Source of the DNA: Cellvibrionales bacterium UBA1969
GTDB taxonomy: Bacteria > Pseudomonadota > Gammaproteobacteria > Pseudomonadales > UBA7434
Direction: 5' to 3'
Length of the DNA stretch: 26,916 nt
Assembly: GCA_002339085.1 (NCBI GenBank)
Contig: DDDX01000051.1
Location: 1 to 26,916 of the forward strand
Part shown: positions 1 to 9,032 of the stretch, in pieces
Layout: every line of letters begins with the position of its first letter
How positions within the stretch are numbered: position 1 is the first letter of the stretch
Made by a program: the position numbers and the translations under genes
The notes under the pieces: generated by a model
What the model saw: the letters and a program-made list of their open reading frames with translations, nothing else
The model's database searches: none
What the model was told of the DNA's origin: nothing

Positions 1-2408
1 CCTAACGCTCCCGGCTTATCGCTGGCAGCCTGTACTGTTAACCATTGATTAACCACTAAGCTTTCCGATGACCATTGCTGGTAAAAACGATCAACCCGTT
101 GCTGAGCGGCAGCCTCAGCATCAGTAAGCGGACAATTGACTAAGACACTGAGCGCGGATGATTGATCGGTCATATTATTAGCCAGATCAAATTGGGTTTC
201 AGCCAAGTGCAGCAAACTTGGATCATTGCTACGCATAAGAAATGCCAGACAGGTATTTTTTAAGCTCCTTAAAGCAACATGATCGGCCAAAGGTTGGTAA
301 CCCCCCAGCGTTTCAAGCTGTTGGCGTAACTGTTGATAACAATCAACCATCACCGACTTTAATTGATCCGATAAAGACATTTGCAGACATTCTAAGGCCT
401 TGCTGATAGCATGAATATCAACGCTATCAAACTGCTCTATCAAATAGGCATAGCTTGGCAATCGAATAATTTCTGCCATTAATGCAGCATCGTAGGCCGT
501 ATCCCAGCCTTTATCACCTAGACCTTGCACCAGCAATTGTGATAGTGATAAGCCCAATGCTTTAACGGCTTGCTGACCGGCCACACTGTCAATCGTTTGC
601 TCGCCAGTAAGGTGGGCATGAACTAACTTTAGAGCATAGCGCTGCGAAGCGTCCCATCGAATAAATCCATCATTATCGGCTTCAAGTAATTGCAGCAACT
701 CCTGCGATTGATACTGGAAATTTAATTTAACTGGCGCTGAAAATCCTCGTAGCAAAGAGGCAACAGGCTTTTCACTTAAGCCAGTGAACTGCCATTGCTG
801 TTCAGATTCTGTTAATGATAATAAAAACTCATCGTCATCTAAAAGCTGCGCTGATGATGAATCACAGCTAGCCGTCAACAAACCTGATTTAGACACTAAA
901 GCCACTTTGATCGGCATACTAAAGGGCAATTTTTTAGCCTGACCTGGCGTTGCAGGACAACTCTGCTGAATCGACAAGGTATAGCAACCGGACTGTTGAT
1001 CCCAGCTGCCTTGCGCATCGAGAACCGGCGTGCCGGCCTGAGAATACCAGCGACGAAATTGGGCTAAATCATAGCCGCTGGCATCCTCCATAGCGACAAT
1101 AAAGTCTTCGCAGGTGGCCGCCTCGCCATCATGACGATCAAAATAAAGATCACTGCCGGCACGGAATTTATCAGCGCCTAAAAACTGGTGCATCATCCGA
1201 ATAACTTCAGCGCCTTTTTCATAAATTGTTAGGGTATAGAAATTTGATATTTCAATATACGACTCAGGCCGAATAGGATGTGACATAGGGCCACCGTCTT
1301 CAGCAAATTGCGCCGAACGCAGCAAGCTCACATCCTCAACTCTTTTAACCGTTGCGGAATTCATATCCGCTGAAAAACTGGCATCACGAAAAACAGTAAA
1401 TCCTTCTTTTAGACTAAGTTGAAACCAATCACGGCAAGTCACACGATTGCCTGACCAGTTATGAAAATATTCATGCGCAACAACCGCCTCAACACGCTGG
1501 AAAGCCATGTCAGTTTGGGTGAGCGGATTAGCCAAAACACATGAGGTATTAAAAATATTCAAGCCCTTGTTTTCCATGGCGCCCATGTTGAAAAAGTCGA
1601 CGGCAACAATCATGTATAAATCAAGGTCATACTCACGGCCATAGACTTCCTCATCCCACTGCATAGCTCTTTTGAGTGACAGCATAGCATGGTCGCACTT
1701 ATCCAAATCTTTGCTTTCAACATAAATCTTTAATGCCACTTGACGCCCTGAGGCCGTGACAAAACTATCTTCCACTACCTCTAAATCACCGGCCACCAAA
1801 GCAAATAAATAAGCGGGCTTTTTAAATGGGTCAGACCATTTTACCCAATGTCGACCACTATCCTCCCTACCCTGACCGTCTACATTCCCATTAGATAACA
1901 GCACTGGATACTGGTCTAGATCAGCGGTTATTTTAGTCGTAAAAATGGATAGGACGTCGGGCCGGTCTAAGTAGTAAGTGATTCGACGAAAGCCCTGAGC
2001 TTCGCATTGTGTGCAATACATGCCATCAGATAAGTACAGCCCCTCTAAGCTGAGATTATTAGCAGGATCAATCTCTGTTACGATGCTGAGAGTAAACTGA
2101 TCAGGCGGTGATGAAATGATTAACTGTTGGTGGCTCACTTGATAGTTGTCATCTGGCTGAATAAAACCATTAATTGACACTGACACTAAATGAAGATTCT
2201 CTCCCGCCAAAACCAACTCGGGCGCGTCATTAACGGCTGTATTCCGTCGCAATGTTAAATGCGCGTTAACTGTTGTCTTATCTTTGAATAAATAAAATTC
2301 TAAATCAGTACGATCAATAAAAAAATTCGGCGGACGATAATCTTTTAAATGAGTAGCTTGCGAAACGGGTGAACCTACTGCTACTGCACCGCTGGTTACG
2401 TCGGCCAT
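1..2408 (-). CDS. pepN: Aminopeptidase N (M1 family zinc metallopeptidase), C-terminus cut by window edge
   Basis: Broad-specificity cytoplasmic aminopeptidase that removes N-terminal residues from peptides. I translated this frame from ATG at 2408 to the left edge: about 802 residues with no stop. The substrate-anchoring motif GAMEN is at residues 276-280 and the zinc motif HEYFH at 312-316, followed by NW and, about 19 residues after the second His, the region expected to hold the third ligand Glu. Both motifs are offset by +15 from E. coli PepN (about 870 aa), so roughly 70-80 C-terminal residues lie outside the window. A strong ribosome site (GGAGAGGAT) precedes the ATG. It lies 20 nt downstream of the DUF2797 gene and is probably the last visible member of the nadK operon. 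Truncation is due to the window edge, not to damage. Identity is very secure. Confidence 0.97.
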   Translation of the reverse strand, partial: MADVTSGAVAVGSPVSQATHLKDYRPPNFFIDRTDLEFYLFKDKTTVNAHLTLRRNTAVNDAPELVLAGENLHLVSVSINGFIQPDDNYQVSHQQLIISSPPDQFTLSIVTEIDPANNLSLEGLYLSDGMYCTQCEAQGFRRITYYLDRPDVLSIFTTKITADLDQYPVLLSNGNVDGQGREDSGRHWVKWSDPFKKPAYLFALVAGDLEVVEDSFVTASGRQVALKIYVESKDLDKCDHAMLSLKRAMQWDEEVYGREYDLDLYMIVAVDFFNMGAMENKGLNIFNTSCVLANPLTQTDMAFQRVEAVVAHEYFHNWSGNRVTCRDWFQLSLKEGFTVFRDASFSADMNSATVKRVEDVSLLRSAQFAEDGGPMSHPIRPESYIEISNFYTLTIYEKGAEVIRMMHQFLGADKFRAGSDLYFDRHDGEAATCEDFIVAMEDASGYDLAQFRRWYSQAGTPVLDAQGSWDQQSGCYTLSIQQSCPATPGQAKKLPFSMPIKVALVSKSGLLTASCDSSSAQLLDDDEFLLSLTESEQQWQFTGLSEKPVASLLRGFSAPVKLNFQYQSQELLQLLEADNDGFIRWDASQRYALKLVHAHLTGEQTIDSVAGQQAVKALGLSLSQLLVQGLGDKGWDTAYDAALMAEIIRLPSYAYLIEQFDSVDIHAISKALECLQMSLSDQLKSVMVDCYQQLRQQLETLGGYQPLADHVALRSLKNTCLAFLMRSNDPSLLHLAETQFDLANNMTDQSSALSVLVNCPLTDAEAAAQQRVDRFYQQWSSESLVVNQWLTVQAASDKPGAL

Positions 2409-2428
2409 ACATCCTCTCCAACAAAAAA

Positions 2429-3265
2429 TTAAACCGAAAATTGAATTTGATAACCCGTGAACTTACGCAAATTAAGTACGCCGGTATCAAGTAACAAATA
2501 TTGCCCCTTGATACCCATTAAGCGACCGTTGACCTGAGGCGTTTTATCAAAGTTAAGCGAGGTCACTTTAGTGGGGAACTCTAGCACTGGAAACTGAATT
2601 TCAACCGTTTCGGCTTGATCGCAAAACTGCACACCATCAATGCCATACTCCGATTGCAGTGCAGAGATTCCTTCAGCCACTTCAGGGAGCGTTTTAGCGA
2701 TAATAGCCGATAAATCAAGTAATTCTGGGTTACCTTTTAGCATAGCCCGCCAATTGGTTTTATCGGCCATATGCTGTTTGAACAAAACTTCAACCAATCC
2801 AGCATAATGCCGTTGCTTGACACGAAATATTGGCAGCGCCTGAACAGCACCTTGATCGATCCATCGCGTCGGTATTTGTGTGCCGCGAGTAATACCCACT
2901 TTTAAAGCGGACGAATTCGCCAAGTAGACATAATGATCTTGCATGCAAAACTCATCCGCCCATTGCTCATCACGACAAGTACCGGCTTGATAGTGGCATT
3001 TTTCAGGACTCATTATGCAAAGATCGCACTGAGGCAATGATTTAAAGCAGGGATAACAATAACCCTGACTAAAACTTTTATTGGTTTTACGTTGGCAGTG
3101 AATGCAGTGTATGCCTCCCGTATAAGTTAAGCTAATATCTTGCCCCAAATAAGTGTTAAGCCCAATCACTTGCTCATCGAGCACCATGCTGTACAGCACA
3201 GCATCGTCTGAATTAGCCGGCAGTGTAGCTGCCATCTTTCTTAAACTTCCTTGATAATCTACCAT
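2429..3265 (-). CDS. DUF2797 family protein (Cys-rich, GIY-YIG-like segment)
   Basis: A 278-residue protein that I place in the DUF2797 family; its function is unknown. The N-terminal part (residues 54-107) is rich in cysteines arranged as CxxC pairs (C54/C57, C70/C73, C80/C83) plus C90, C97 and C107, which suggests one or more bound zinc ions. Directly after this comes a segment HYVYLA...LKVGITR (111-127), whose spacing resembles the paired tyrosine and glycine strands of GIY-YIG nuclease folds. That relation is my inference from the pattern only. There is no signal peptide or membrane segment, so it is probably cytoplasmic. The ATG at 3265 is preceded by TAGGTAGG. It sits between the yeaC-like gene and pepN with short gaps on the same strand, consistent with co-transcription. 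Confidence 0.85.
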   Translation of the reverse strand: MVDYQGSLRKMAATLPANSDDAVLYSMVLDEQVIGLNTYLGQDISLTYTGGIHCIHCQRKTNKSFSQGYCYPCFKSLPQCDLCIMSPEKCHYQAGTCRDEQWADEFCMQDHYVYLANSSALKVGITRGTQIPTRWIDQGAVQALPIFRVKQRHYAGLVEVLFKQHMADKTNWRAMLKGNPELLDLSAIIAKTLPEVAEGISALQSEYGIDGVQFCDQAETVEIQFPVLEFPTKVTSLNFDKTPQVNGRLMGIKGQYLLLDTGVLNLRKFTGYQIQFSV

Positions 3266-3296
3266 CGCCTACCTAAAATGCTGTTTAGAATAACTG

Positions 3297-3581
3297 TTAC
3301 TGCCATTTGATCAGTGATTCTTTATCGTCTTGCTTCCCGTCACTTTTCTTAGCACTATTTGATTCTGTGCTTTTACTCGCACACTCGCCTTCCAATTCAC
3401 CAATCCGCTGGCCATCGGCCTTATGGGTCGCGTCATAAACAATAATCGCTTGGGTCAGAATATCCTTTTGGCTGTCGGTCACTGTTTGTCCGTCTGGCCA
3501 CTTACCTTGCGCCAAGGCTAATCTAAAGCGCTCTATGAGATCGGGAGATAACTGCTGACTTTTTTCAATAAACTCACTCAT
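3297..3581 (-). CDS. YeaC family protein (DUF1315)
   Basis: A 94-residue protein that I recognise as the YeaC/DUF1315 family from the N-terminal helix region and the block GKWPDG near residues 26-31, followed by a conserved stretch on queue-like helices ending around residue 55. Its biochemical role is not known. The C-terminal 35 residues are Lys/Ser/Asp/Glu-rich, look disordered, and diverge from the E. coli protein. There is no signal peptide. The ATG at 3581 is supported by AAGG about 8 nt upstream. It is the third gene of the minus-strand nadK-rhomboid-yeaC-DUF2797-pepN run, 31 nt both from the rhomboid gene upstream and from the DUF2797 gene downstream. Confidence 0.85.
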   Translation of the reverse strand: MSEFIEKSQQLSPDLIERFRLALAQGKWPDGQTVTDSQKDILTQAIIVYDATHKADGQRIGELEGECASKSTESNSAKKSDGKQDDKESLIKWQ

Positions 3582-3612
3582 ATAAATGCCTTATTGACCC
3601 CATGCATGACTA

Positions 3613-4497
3613 TCAAACTGCCTCTGTTTTTTTATCCAAAAATCGGCTTAACAAGGCGCTGGGGACTGCGATAAAACACCCCCAAAGTAAACCACTTAAA
3701 TGGGCTGTATTCGCCATTCTGGCTAAAAACTCAAACAAACCCAGCCAACCAATAACTAAAGATAACAACATCAAAATATAGACGCTGGGCGGCAGGACAA
3801 AAGCCTTGTGGGGATTGATAAGATTAAATACGCCGCAATAACCTAATAGACCATAAATAACCCCGGACATACCCCCAAAAAATGCATACGGTGTGCTTGC
3901 TGCCTGATAGAGGTTCGATAATACGGCAATAAAAAATACCACACTCAACAGATGCACTGCACCAAACTGCCGCTCTAAACGACGACCTAACTCCCAAAGC
4001 CAAAGCATATTAAAAACTAAATGAACCCAGCCAAAATGCAAAAAGATAGGTGTAACTAATCGCCAATATTGACCGTGGTCAAGAAATTCAGCAGGTGAAA
4101 TACGATCAGATAAATTTAGAGCTCGGCTTAACTGGCTATTGTCAATTAGTTGAATACGAAATAAGTCCACCCAGTAGTTAAGCTGAAACTCAACCAATAA
4201 AAAACCAATACAACTTAAAATAATTAATAGCAACGTGTAAGGCGAGTGACTGAGCACTTGAAAAATTGAATACAACGATGAAGGCCGGTCTTTTTTCTCT
4301 AAATTGAGGGCTAAGTCGCCATTGATATATGCGCGGTAGTCACGCTCAATATCAGCTCGTTGGCTGCTATCCTCCAGCATAATCACTTGCTGTCCGGCCT
4401 GCTCAAATATCTTATGATTGATACTTTTTTCTTGCCACCAATACACTGACAGCGGATGTAAGTTGACATTGATAGGCACTGTTAATACTTTTATCAA
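3613..4497 (-). CDS. Rhomboid family intramembrane serine protease
   Basis: Inner-membrane serine protease that cuts transmembrane segments of other proteins. Catalytic Ser211 lies in GMSG (209-212) and catalytic His266 in AHLSG; the conserved HxxxN pair (H159, N163) that stabilises the oxyanion is also present. About six hydrophobic segments lie between residues 85 and 285. Residues 1-65 form a soluble N-terminal domain (VPINVNLHPLS..., then a VIMLE strand) like the cytoplasmic domain of GlpG-type proteins. The frame opens with TTG at 4497. I keep this unusual start because the N-terminal domain aligns with family members from there and the next ATG (residue 40) would delete half of it. Substrate unknown. 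It lies 46 nt after nadK in the same operon. Confidence 0.93.
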   Translation of the reverse strand: MIKVLTVPINVNLHPLSVYWWQEKSINHKIFEQAGQQVIMLEDSSQRADIERDYRAYINGDLALNLEKKDRPSSLYSIFQVLSHSPYTLLLIILSCIGFLLVEFQLNYWVDLFRIQLIDNSQLSRALNLSDRISPAEFLDHGQYWRLVTPIFLHFGWVHLVFNMLWLWELGRRLERQFGAVHLLSVVFFIAVLSNLYQAASTPYAFFGGMSGVIYGLLGYCGVFNLINPHKAFVLPPSVYILMLLSLVIGWLGLFEFLARMANTAHLSGLLWGCFIAVPSALLSRFLDKKTEAV

Positions 4498-4543
4498 ACC
4501 ATTTCACCGAGAGGAACAGACAAGAAAATCAGCTGCATGAGCG

Positions 4544-5431
4544 TTAACCATCTATGAATTGTGCACCCCAGCCTAACTTATCTCGACAAGTACGATAAAA
4601 CTGATGGCCTTCAGGGTGAATTAATTTCAATTTTTTGGACTTCTTACGAATATAAAGCACATCACCTGGTTGCAAGCCAAGGTTGACTTGGCCGTCACAA
4701 CTAACACGGGGCGAAACATGATTACTCTCGCTGACAATAATTTTTATCTCACTGTTACCATCAACAACCAAGGGTCGGCTACTTAAGGTATGCGGGAACA
4801 TCGGCACAAGCACAATAGCATTAAGCCGAGGATGCATAATTGGCCCGCCGCCGGATAAAGAGTAAGCAGTAGAACCCGTAGGCGTAGAGACAATCAAGCC
4901 ATCTGAGCGCTGTGAATAAACAAACTCGCCTTCAATATAAAGTTCAAAACTCAACATTTTAGGGGCCTGACCACTGTGTAAAACAACATCATTAAATGCA
5001 TCAGACTGACCGACGACAGCGCCCGCTCGCTTTAACTCAGTTTCTAATAAAAACCGCGTTTCTGTTTCATAATTACCCTCTAAAACACAGCTGACGCCGG
5101 TTTCGATATCTTCGGGTGCAATATCCGTTAAAAACCCCAACTTACCTCGATTAATTCCTAGTACGGGTACATCGTGACGGGCGAGATCACGGGCAGCACC
5201 CAGCAAACTGCCATCGCCCCCCACAACAATGACCATGTCACAGACCTCACCAATTAACTTTCGACTAGCCACTTGTAGGCTATGGCTGTCTAATGCTTTA
5301 GACGTTTCCTCTTCCAGCACCACGGTTAACTCACGCTGTTGCAGCAGCACTACAAGGGTCTGGACAGACTGACGAACCAAATCGCTGTCAACCCGACCAA
5401 TTAATCCTATATTTCTAAATTGCGAGGTCAT
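4544..5431 (-). CDS. nadK: NAD kinase
   Basis: Phosphorylates NAD+ to NADP+ and so sets the NADP(H) pool. The 295-residue length is standard. Diagnostic motifs are GGDG at 71-74 (catalytic Asp73), the paired residues N147-D148 before VVLHSG (Asn-Asp, as in Pseudomonas-type NadK, rather than Asn-Glu as in E. coli) and SDGLIVSTPTGSTAY starting at residue 176, followed by the glycine-rich SGGGP. The C-terminal CRxKLGWG is also typical. The ATG at 5431 is preceded by ACAGGT at normal spacing. It is the promoter-proximal gene of the minus-strand operon that runs to pepN, and it is divergent from the DUF1853 gene, so the 156-nt gap between them should carry promoters for both. Confidence 0.97.
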   Translation of the reverse strand: MTSQFRNIGLIGRVDSDLVRQSVQTLVVLLQQRELTVVLEEETSKALDSHSLQVASRKLIGEVCDMVIVVGGDGSLLGAARDLARHDVPVLGINRGKLGFLTDIAPEDIETGVSCVLEGNYETETRFLLETELKRAGAVVGQSDAFNDVVLHSGQAPKMLSFELYIEGEFVYSQRSDGLIVSTPTGSTAYSLSGGGPIMHPRLNAIVLVPMFPHTLSSRPLVVDGNSEIKIIVSESNHVSPRVSCDGQVNLGLQPGDVLYIRKKSKKLKLIHPEGHQFYRTCRDKLGWGAQFIDG

Positions 5432-5587
5432 TAAAGTACCTGTTATTATTCAATGATTGCCATCGTCTCAAGAATACAATAATCGACGTATAAGAGTGCA
5501 ATTATAGGCACAAATACGGCAAGACTACAGCCTTGAAAGACTCAATTCGTTGATAAACCATTAGCATAACCGCTGTTAACCGAGCAG

Positions 5588-6595
5588 ATGAGAGCCATGT
5601 GCAACAACTTAACGCCAGAAACCAAACAAAAAGACTTTATTGACCAATTACAATGCCGTGAAGTAAGAATGCTTGCGCAGGCAGTTTTTGGTCCGGCCTT
5701 GATTCAGATATTGGCCATTACCACTTCAACCGATAAACAGCGCGTAGCCACAGCGCCAAGCGCTGAAACAGCGCAGCCAGCCAATCAACCGGTTTTTGCG
5801 CTTAATACCACTTATAAAAAATGGCTAACTGCACTAGATCAAGCACCTGAGTCACTGATCAATTTTTTAGCCAGTTCCCAGCGGCTCAAGCTGGGTGTTT
5901 ACCATGAACGGTTATGGCAATATTTTTTAACTCATAGCCATGAGACTGAGCTCATCAGCGCAAATCTTAAAGCGCGCCATAACGGCCAAGATCTCGGCGA
6001 ATTCGACTTGATCTATCAGCATCATAAACTCGGCTTGGTGCATTGTGAAATTGCCAGCAAATACTATTTAGCCGACGGCTTAAATGACAGCGCATGGGAA
6101 CACTGGCACGGCCCCGGAAAAAGTGATCGACTCGATGTAAAGTTACACCACAGTATTAATAAACAGCTTAATCTAGCCGACCACCCTGCCGCCTTAGCAA
6201 CGCTTGAATCGGCGTTAACCCACGAACAAAAAAAACTACTCAGCAAGCAGCCATTGGTCAAGCACTTACATGTTGGTGGACGATTATTTTATCGACACAG
6301 CGATCAGTCAGTCGATCGACATACACCGCGGCATTTAAATCCTCATCATTTGAAGGGCCACTGGCTTTTTTTACACGAATGGCAGGCCCTGTTGGCCAAT
6401 CATCGTCTGCGTTTCTGCTCAGTCGACAAACCGTTCTGGCTCGATACCTTAATCGAGCAACAACAATGGATGACAGCGGCAAAGGGTCACAACGCATTGA
6501 ACCAAGAGCAGCCGGAGATGGTGGCGTATCAACTTGATGATCAGCATCCACTCCAATACGGGTTTGTGGTTCCCAACGATTGGCTATCACGCTAA
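5588..6595 (+). CDS. DUF1853 family protein, PD-(D/E)XK nuclease-like signature
   Basis: A 335-residue protein of the DUF1853 family; function not established. The family signature is visible: YHERLWQYFL (105-114), GEFDLIY (137-143), HCEIASKYYL (152-161) and GPGKSDRLDVK (175-185). The set E107...D140...E154-x3-K158 resembles the catalytic core of PD-(D/E)XK phosphodiesterases, so a nuclease-like fold is plausible, but this is inference and activity is not shown. Residues 47-70 form a low-complexity Ala/Gln/Thr linker. No signal peptide. Two close ATG codons exist (5588 and 5597); neither has a strong ribosome site, so the start is uncertain by three codons. It is divergent from nadK and convergent with the PLP enzyme downstream. 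Confidence 0.85.
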   Translation: MRAMCNNLTPETKQKDFIDQLQCREVRMLAQAVFGPALIQILAITTSTDKQRVATAPSAETAQPANQPVFALNTTYKKWLTALDQAPESLINFLASSQRLKLGVYHERLWQYFLTHSHETELISANLKARHNGQDLGEFDLIYQHHKLGLVHCEIASKYYLADGLNDSAWEHWHGPGKSDRLDVKLHHSINKQLNLADHPAALATLESALTHEQKKLLSKQPLVKHLHVGGRLFYRHSDQSVDRHTPRHLNPHHLKGHWLFLHEWQALLANHRLRFCSVDKPFWLDTLIEQQQWMTAAKGHNALNQEQPEMVAYQLDDQHPLQYGFVVPNDWLSR

Positions 6596-6627
6596 GTCAA
6601 ATTCTTATAAGTTTGCCGTTAACACAC

Positions 6628-7623
6628 TCACCTCTCAGGCAAGCCTCGTCGACCCTGCTGCCCGCCGCTGTGAATCACGGCAATTGCATTGACATCCGAC
6701 AACTCACCCGCCTGCAAAGATTGATACAAGGCATAAAACACTTTGGCCATGTAAACATGATCAACTGGCTCACCCAACTGCTGTTCCAGCTGACGATGAA
6801 ATGCCAGCAAATCAGCATTCACCTTGGCATAGCCGCCACAATGCGCATCATTGAGAACCCGCCATCGTACTGAGCCGGCCTCAACACCGAAGGAATCAGT
6901 TTCTCTATCGACTTTTAGATCAGCCGCCAAGCCAGCCGTTAAGGCTTCAGCTAAGCCGCTATTCTTGAGGACATTGACCCCATTAATCACGCCATAAAAT
7001 AAACCTTCGCTGTTACCCTGCTGAGCCTCGACTGCGCCTTCAATCATACCCGCCATCGTACTGCCAGTTGCTGCAGCCATCCAAATATGATCGACGGCAG
7101 GCGGCAATTGCGAAGCGATAGCTCTGCCCATTGCGCGCACCCCTGAGCGCCCCGCTGTATTCGAGCCGCCTTCGGGCACCACCCAAGATCGGCCAAATTG
7201 CTGCTCTATGAACGATCGATCCAGGCCGCCGCAAAGCCTACGGTAATCACTGCGACTGATAAATTGTAACCGCATACCCAAGGACTGCGCATCGCATAAC
7301 GTCGCCGACAGCTGCTCTGGTCGCTCACCACGAACCAGACCAACGGTATCAAAATCAAACGCCTCACCGGCGGCCGCGAGCGCATGTAGATGGTTCGACC
7401 ATGGACCACCAAAACTGACGATTTGACGATAATTCTGCCCTTTAGCCAGTTGCAGGTTGGGTAGCAATTTATAAATTTTATTGCCCATCACGCGGTCATT
7501 AGTCCCACAACGTAATTGGTCGAGGCGAATCAAATACAGCGTCGGGGAACAGTCATTGAATAAAGGAATATCGCAGCGTTCAATCGGTAACTGCTGACAG
7601 AAGAAATCAAGATTCAGTGACAT
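6628..7623 (-). CDS. PLP-dependent 1-aminocyclopropane-1-carboxylate deaminase/D-cysteine desulfhydrase family protein
   Basis: Fold-type II pyridoxal-phosphate enzyme related to ACC deaminase and D-cysteine desulfhydrase, which eliminate ammonia or H2S from small amino acids. Counting from the TTG at 7629, the PLP lysine is K51 in GNKIYKL, the SNH motif is at 78-80 (SFGGPWSNH), and a glycine-rich phosphate-binding stretch AAATGSTMAG follows. Length (about 331 aa) matches the family. I start at ATG 7623; a TTG two codons upstream is also possible, and neither has a clear Shine-Dalgarno. The exact substrate cannot be decided: the GNK-x-YKL variant suggests a D-cysteine desulfhydrase-like or uncharacterised branch rather than true ACC deaminase. 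It is separated from the upstream luciferase-like gene by a strong terminator, so it must have its own promoter. Confidence 0.88.
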   Translation of the reverse strand: MSLNLDFFCQQLPIERCDIPLFNDCSPTLYLIRLDQLRCGTNDRVMGNKIYKLLPNLQLAKGQNYRQIVSFGGPWSNHLHALAAAGEAFDFDTVGLVRGERPEQLSATLCDAQSLGMRLQFISRSDYRRLCGGLDRSFIEQQFGRSWVVPEGGSNTAGRSGVRAMGRAIASQLPPAVDHIWMAAATGSTMAGMIEGAVEAQQGNSEGLFYGVINGVNVLKNSGLAEALTAGLAADLKVDRETDSFGVEAGSVRWRVLNDAHCGGYAKVNADLLAFHRQLEQQLGEPVDHVYMAKVFYALYQSLQAGELSDVNAIAVIHSGGQQGRRGLPER

Positions 7624-7683
7624 ATTCAATGACCAAAAAATTCTATGGACGAACGATTGTGCGTTTAAAAAAGACCAACCAAA

Positions 7684-7718
7684 AAGCCAGCAACAATTAG
7701 CTCAATTGTTGCTGGCTT
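7684..7718 (-). terminator. Intrinsic terminator of the luciferase-like gene
   Basis: A perfect 15-bp inverted repeat (arms 7684-7698 and 7704-7718, arm sequence AAGCCAGCAACAATT when read on the plus strand) with a 5-nt loop. On the minus strand the hairpin ends in a T run, as expected for Rho-independent termination. It lies about 43 nt downstream of the stop codon at 7761, so it ends transcripts coming from the luciferase-like gene. On the plus strand only a short T stretch follows, so it is mainly one-directional. Confidence 0.85.
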
Positions 7719-7760
7719 ACTTTGCGCCGGTACTGCAGGGAAATGCGTTGCAAAAAAACG

Positions 7761-8768
7761 TTAAAGAACTAATTCCGCCATGGTACGAAGCAAGTTGGTA
7801 TCGCCCATAATTAATAGCGAAGTGACCGGCGAGTTTTCCCAATCCTGCAGCTTTTCTTTAATTCGCTCTCTTGGTCCAACTAAAGAAATTTCGTCGGCAA
7901 AGGCGTCGGGGACTGCAGCAATTGCCTCGTCACGCTTACCTTCAAAAAACAACTCTTGGACTTGGTTAGCTTCTTCTTCAAAGCCCATCCTACCCATTAA
8001 ATCTTTATGGAAATTACGTTTTTTGGCGCCCATGCCTCCGATATAAAAACCCAGCATGGCTTTCACAGGCATCAATCCTTCCTCTACGGTATCTGTTTCT
8101 GAAACAATCGCCATCGCAGAAATTTCAAAACCAGGCTTTGCTACCTTCAACTGATCAGCATAGACTTCCTGACGATAAGGCGAGTAATACAGTGGCAGCC
8201 AGCCATCGGCAATTTCGGCAGTTTGAGTGACATTCTTTGGCCCCTCAGCACCTAAGAAAATCGGCAAATCCGCTCTTAAAGGGTGGGTTATCGGCTTGAG
8301 CGGCTTACCTAAGCCCCAACTATTTTCACCTTTATAAGGCTAGGGATAGTGCACGCCATCGTTAGTTACAGGAGCTTCACGGCGCAGTACCTGACGAATA
8401 ATATCAACATACTCGCGCGTTCTAGATACTGGCTTACTAAATGGCTGTCCATACCACCCCTCAACGACTTGCGGCCCAGACACTCCTAAACCCAATATCA
8501 TCCTACCACCTGACATATGGTCCATCGCTAATGCCGACATCGCACAGGCTGTTGGGGTTCTTGCCGACAATTGCGCCACCGAAGTCCCTAAGCGGATCTT
8601 TGAGGTGTTTGCCCCAATCCAAGCAAGGGGTGTAAACGCATCATTCCCCCAAGACTCTGCCGTCCAAACAGAGTCATAACCCAAATTTTCTGCTTCTTGA
8701 GCCAGTTTAATGTGACTGTCACCCGGCGCTAAAGCGCCCCAATAACCTAATTGCAGACCCAGCTTCAT
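7761..8768 (-). pseudogene. LLM class (luciferase-like) flavin/F420-type oxidoreductase, interrupted by one in-frame amber codon
   Basis: Luciferase-like TIM-barrel oxidoreductase, closest to the actinobacterial-type F420-dependent branch (cofactor FMN or F420 unproven). The frame from ATG 8768 (good GAGGT site) gives MKLGLQLGYWG..., reads 142 codons, meets TAG at 8340-8342, and then continues in the same frame for 192 codons to TAA at 7761. The join reads HYP-stop-PYKGENSWGLGKP and then IFLGAEGPKNV. Homologues I recall have Leu at that place, and TTG to TAG is a single-base change. Both halves keep family sequence right up to the stop and total length (335 codons) is full, so decay is recent, or it is a sequencing error or readthrough. 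It is divergent from the OYE reductase, which suggests a shared pathway. Confidence 0.8.
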
Positions 8769-9032
8769 AATTACCTCAATGATTAAAAATGAATATTATC
8801 CCACGCACAAAAGTTGATGGCTAATGATACCGCTGATGCTGATTGACAACATTAACCGATCAAGTCGAAAACGCATGTAAAGAACTCATACGGCAAGAAA
8901 ACCATTTTAGTTTATAAATCACTGAATTAATTGGGTAAAAAATCATGGCTCTAATAGTGATTGACAGTTAACCACAGTTTATCGATCATGGTATTTGTTT
9001 TCTTGGGTAAAGATGGGATAAAAACACTCGCC
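8769..9032. other. Divergent intergenic region between luciferase-like gene and OYE reductase
   Basis: 264 nt, AT-rich, expected to hold promoters in both directions. Two similar stretches occur on the plus strand: TGATTGACAACATTAACC at 8840-8857 and TGATTGACAGTTAACC at 8958-8973. Each contains a consensus -35-like TTGACA, but neither has a convincing -10 at 16-18 nt, so I do not assign promoters. They could be regulator half-sites. Confidence 0.35.

Noticed and set aside
1..2408. PepN as a truncated pseudogene
   Set aside because: The missing C-terminus is simply outside the window; the frame is open to the edge and motifs are intact.
6258..6590. A long antisense open frame inside the DUF1853 gene
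   Set aside because: Lies fully opposite a conserved gene, has no recognisable family features and no ribosome site; a shadow frame.
8340..8768. The luciferase-like halves as two separate genes
   Set aside because: Both halves are in the same frame, together equal a full-length family member, and the second half starts in mid-domain without a proper start or ribosome site.
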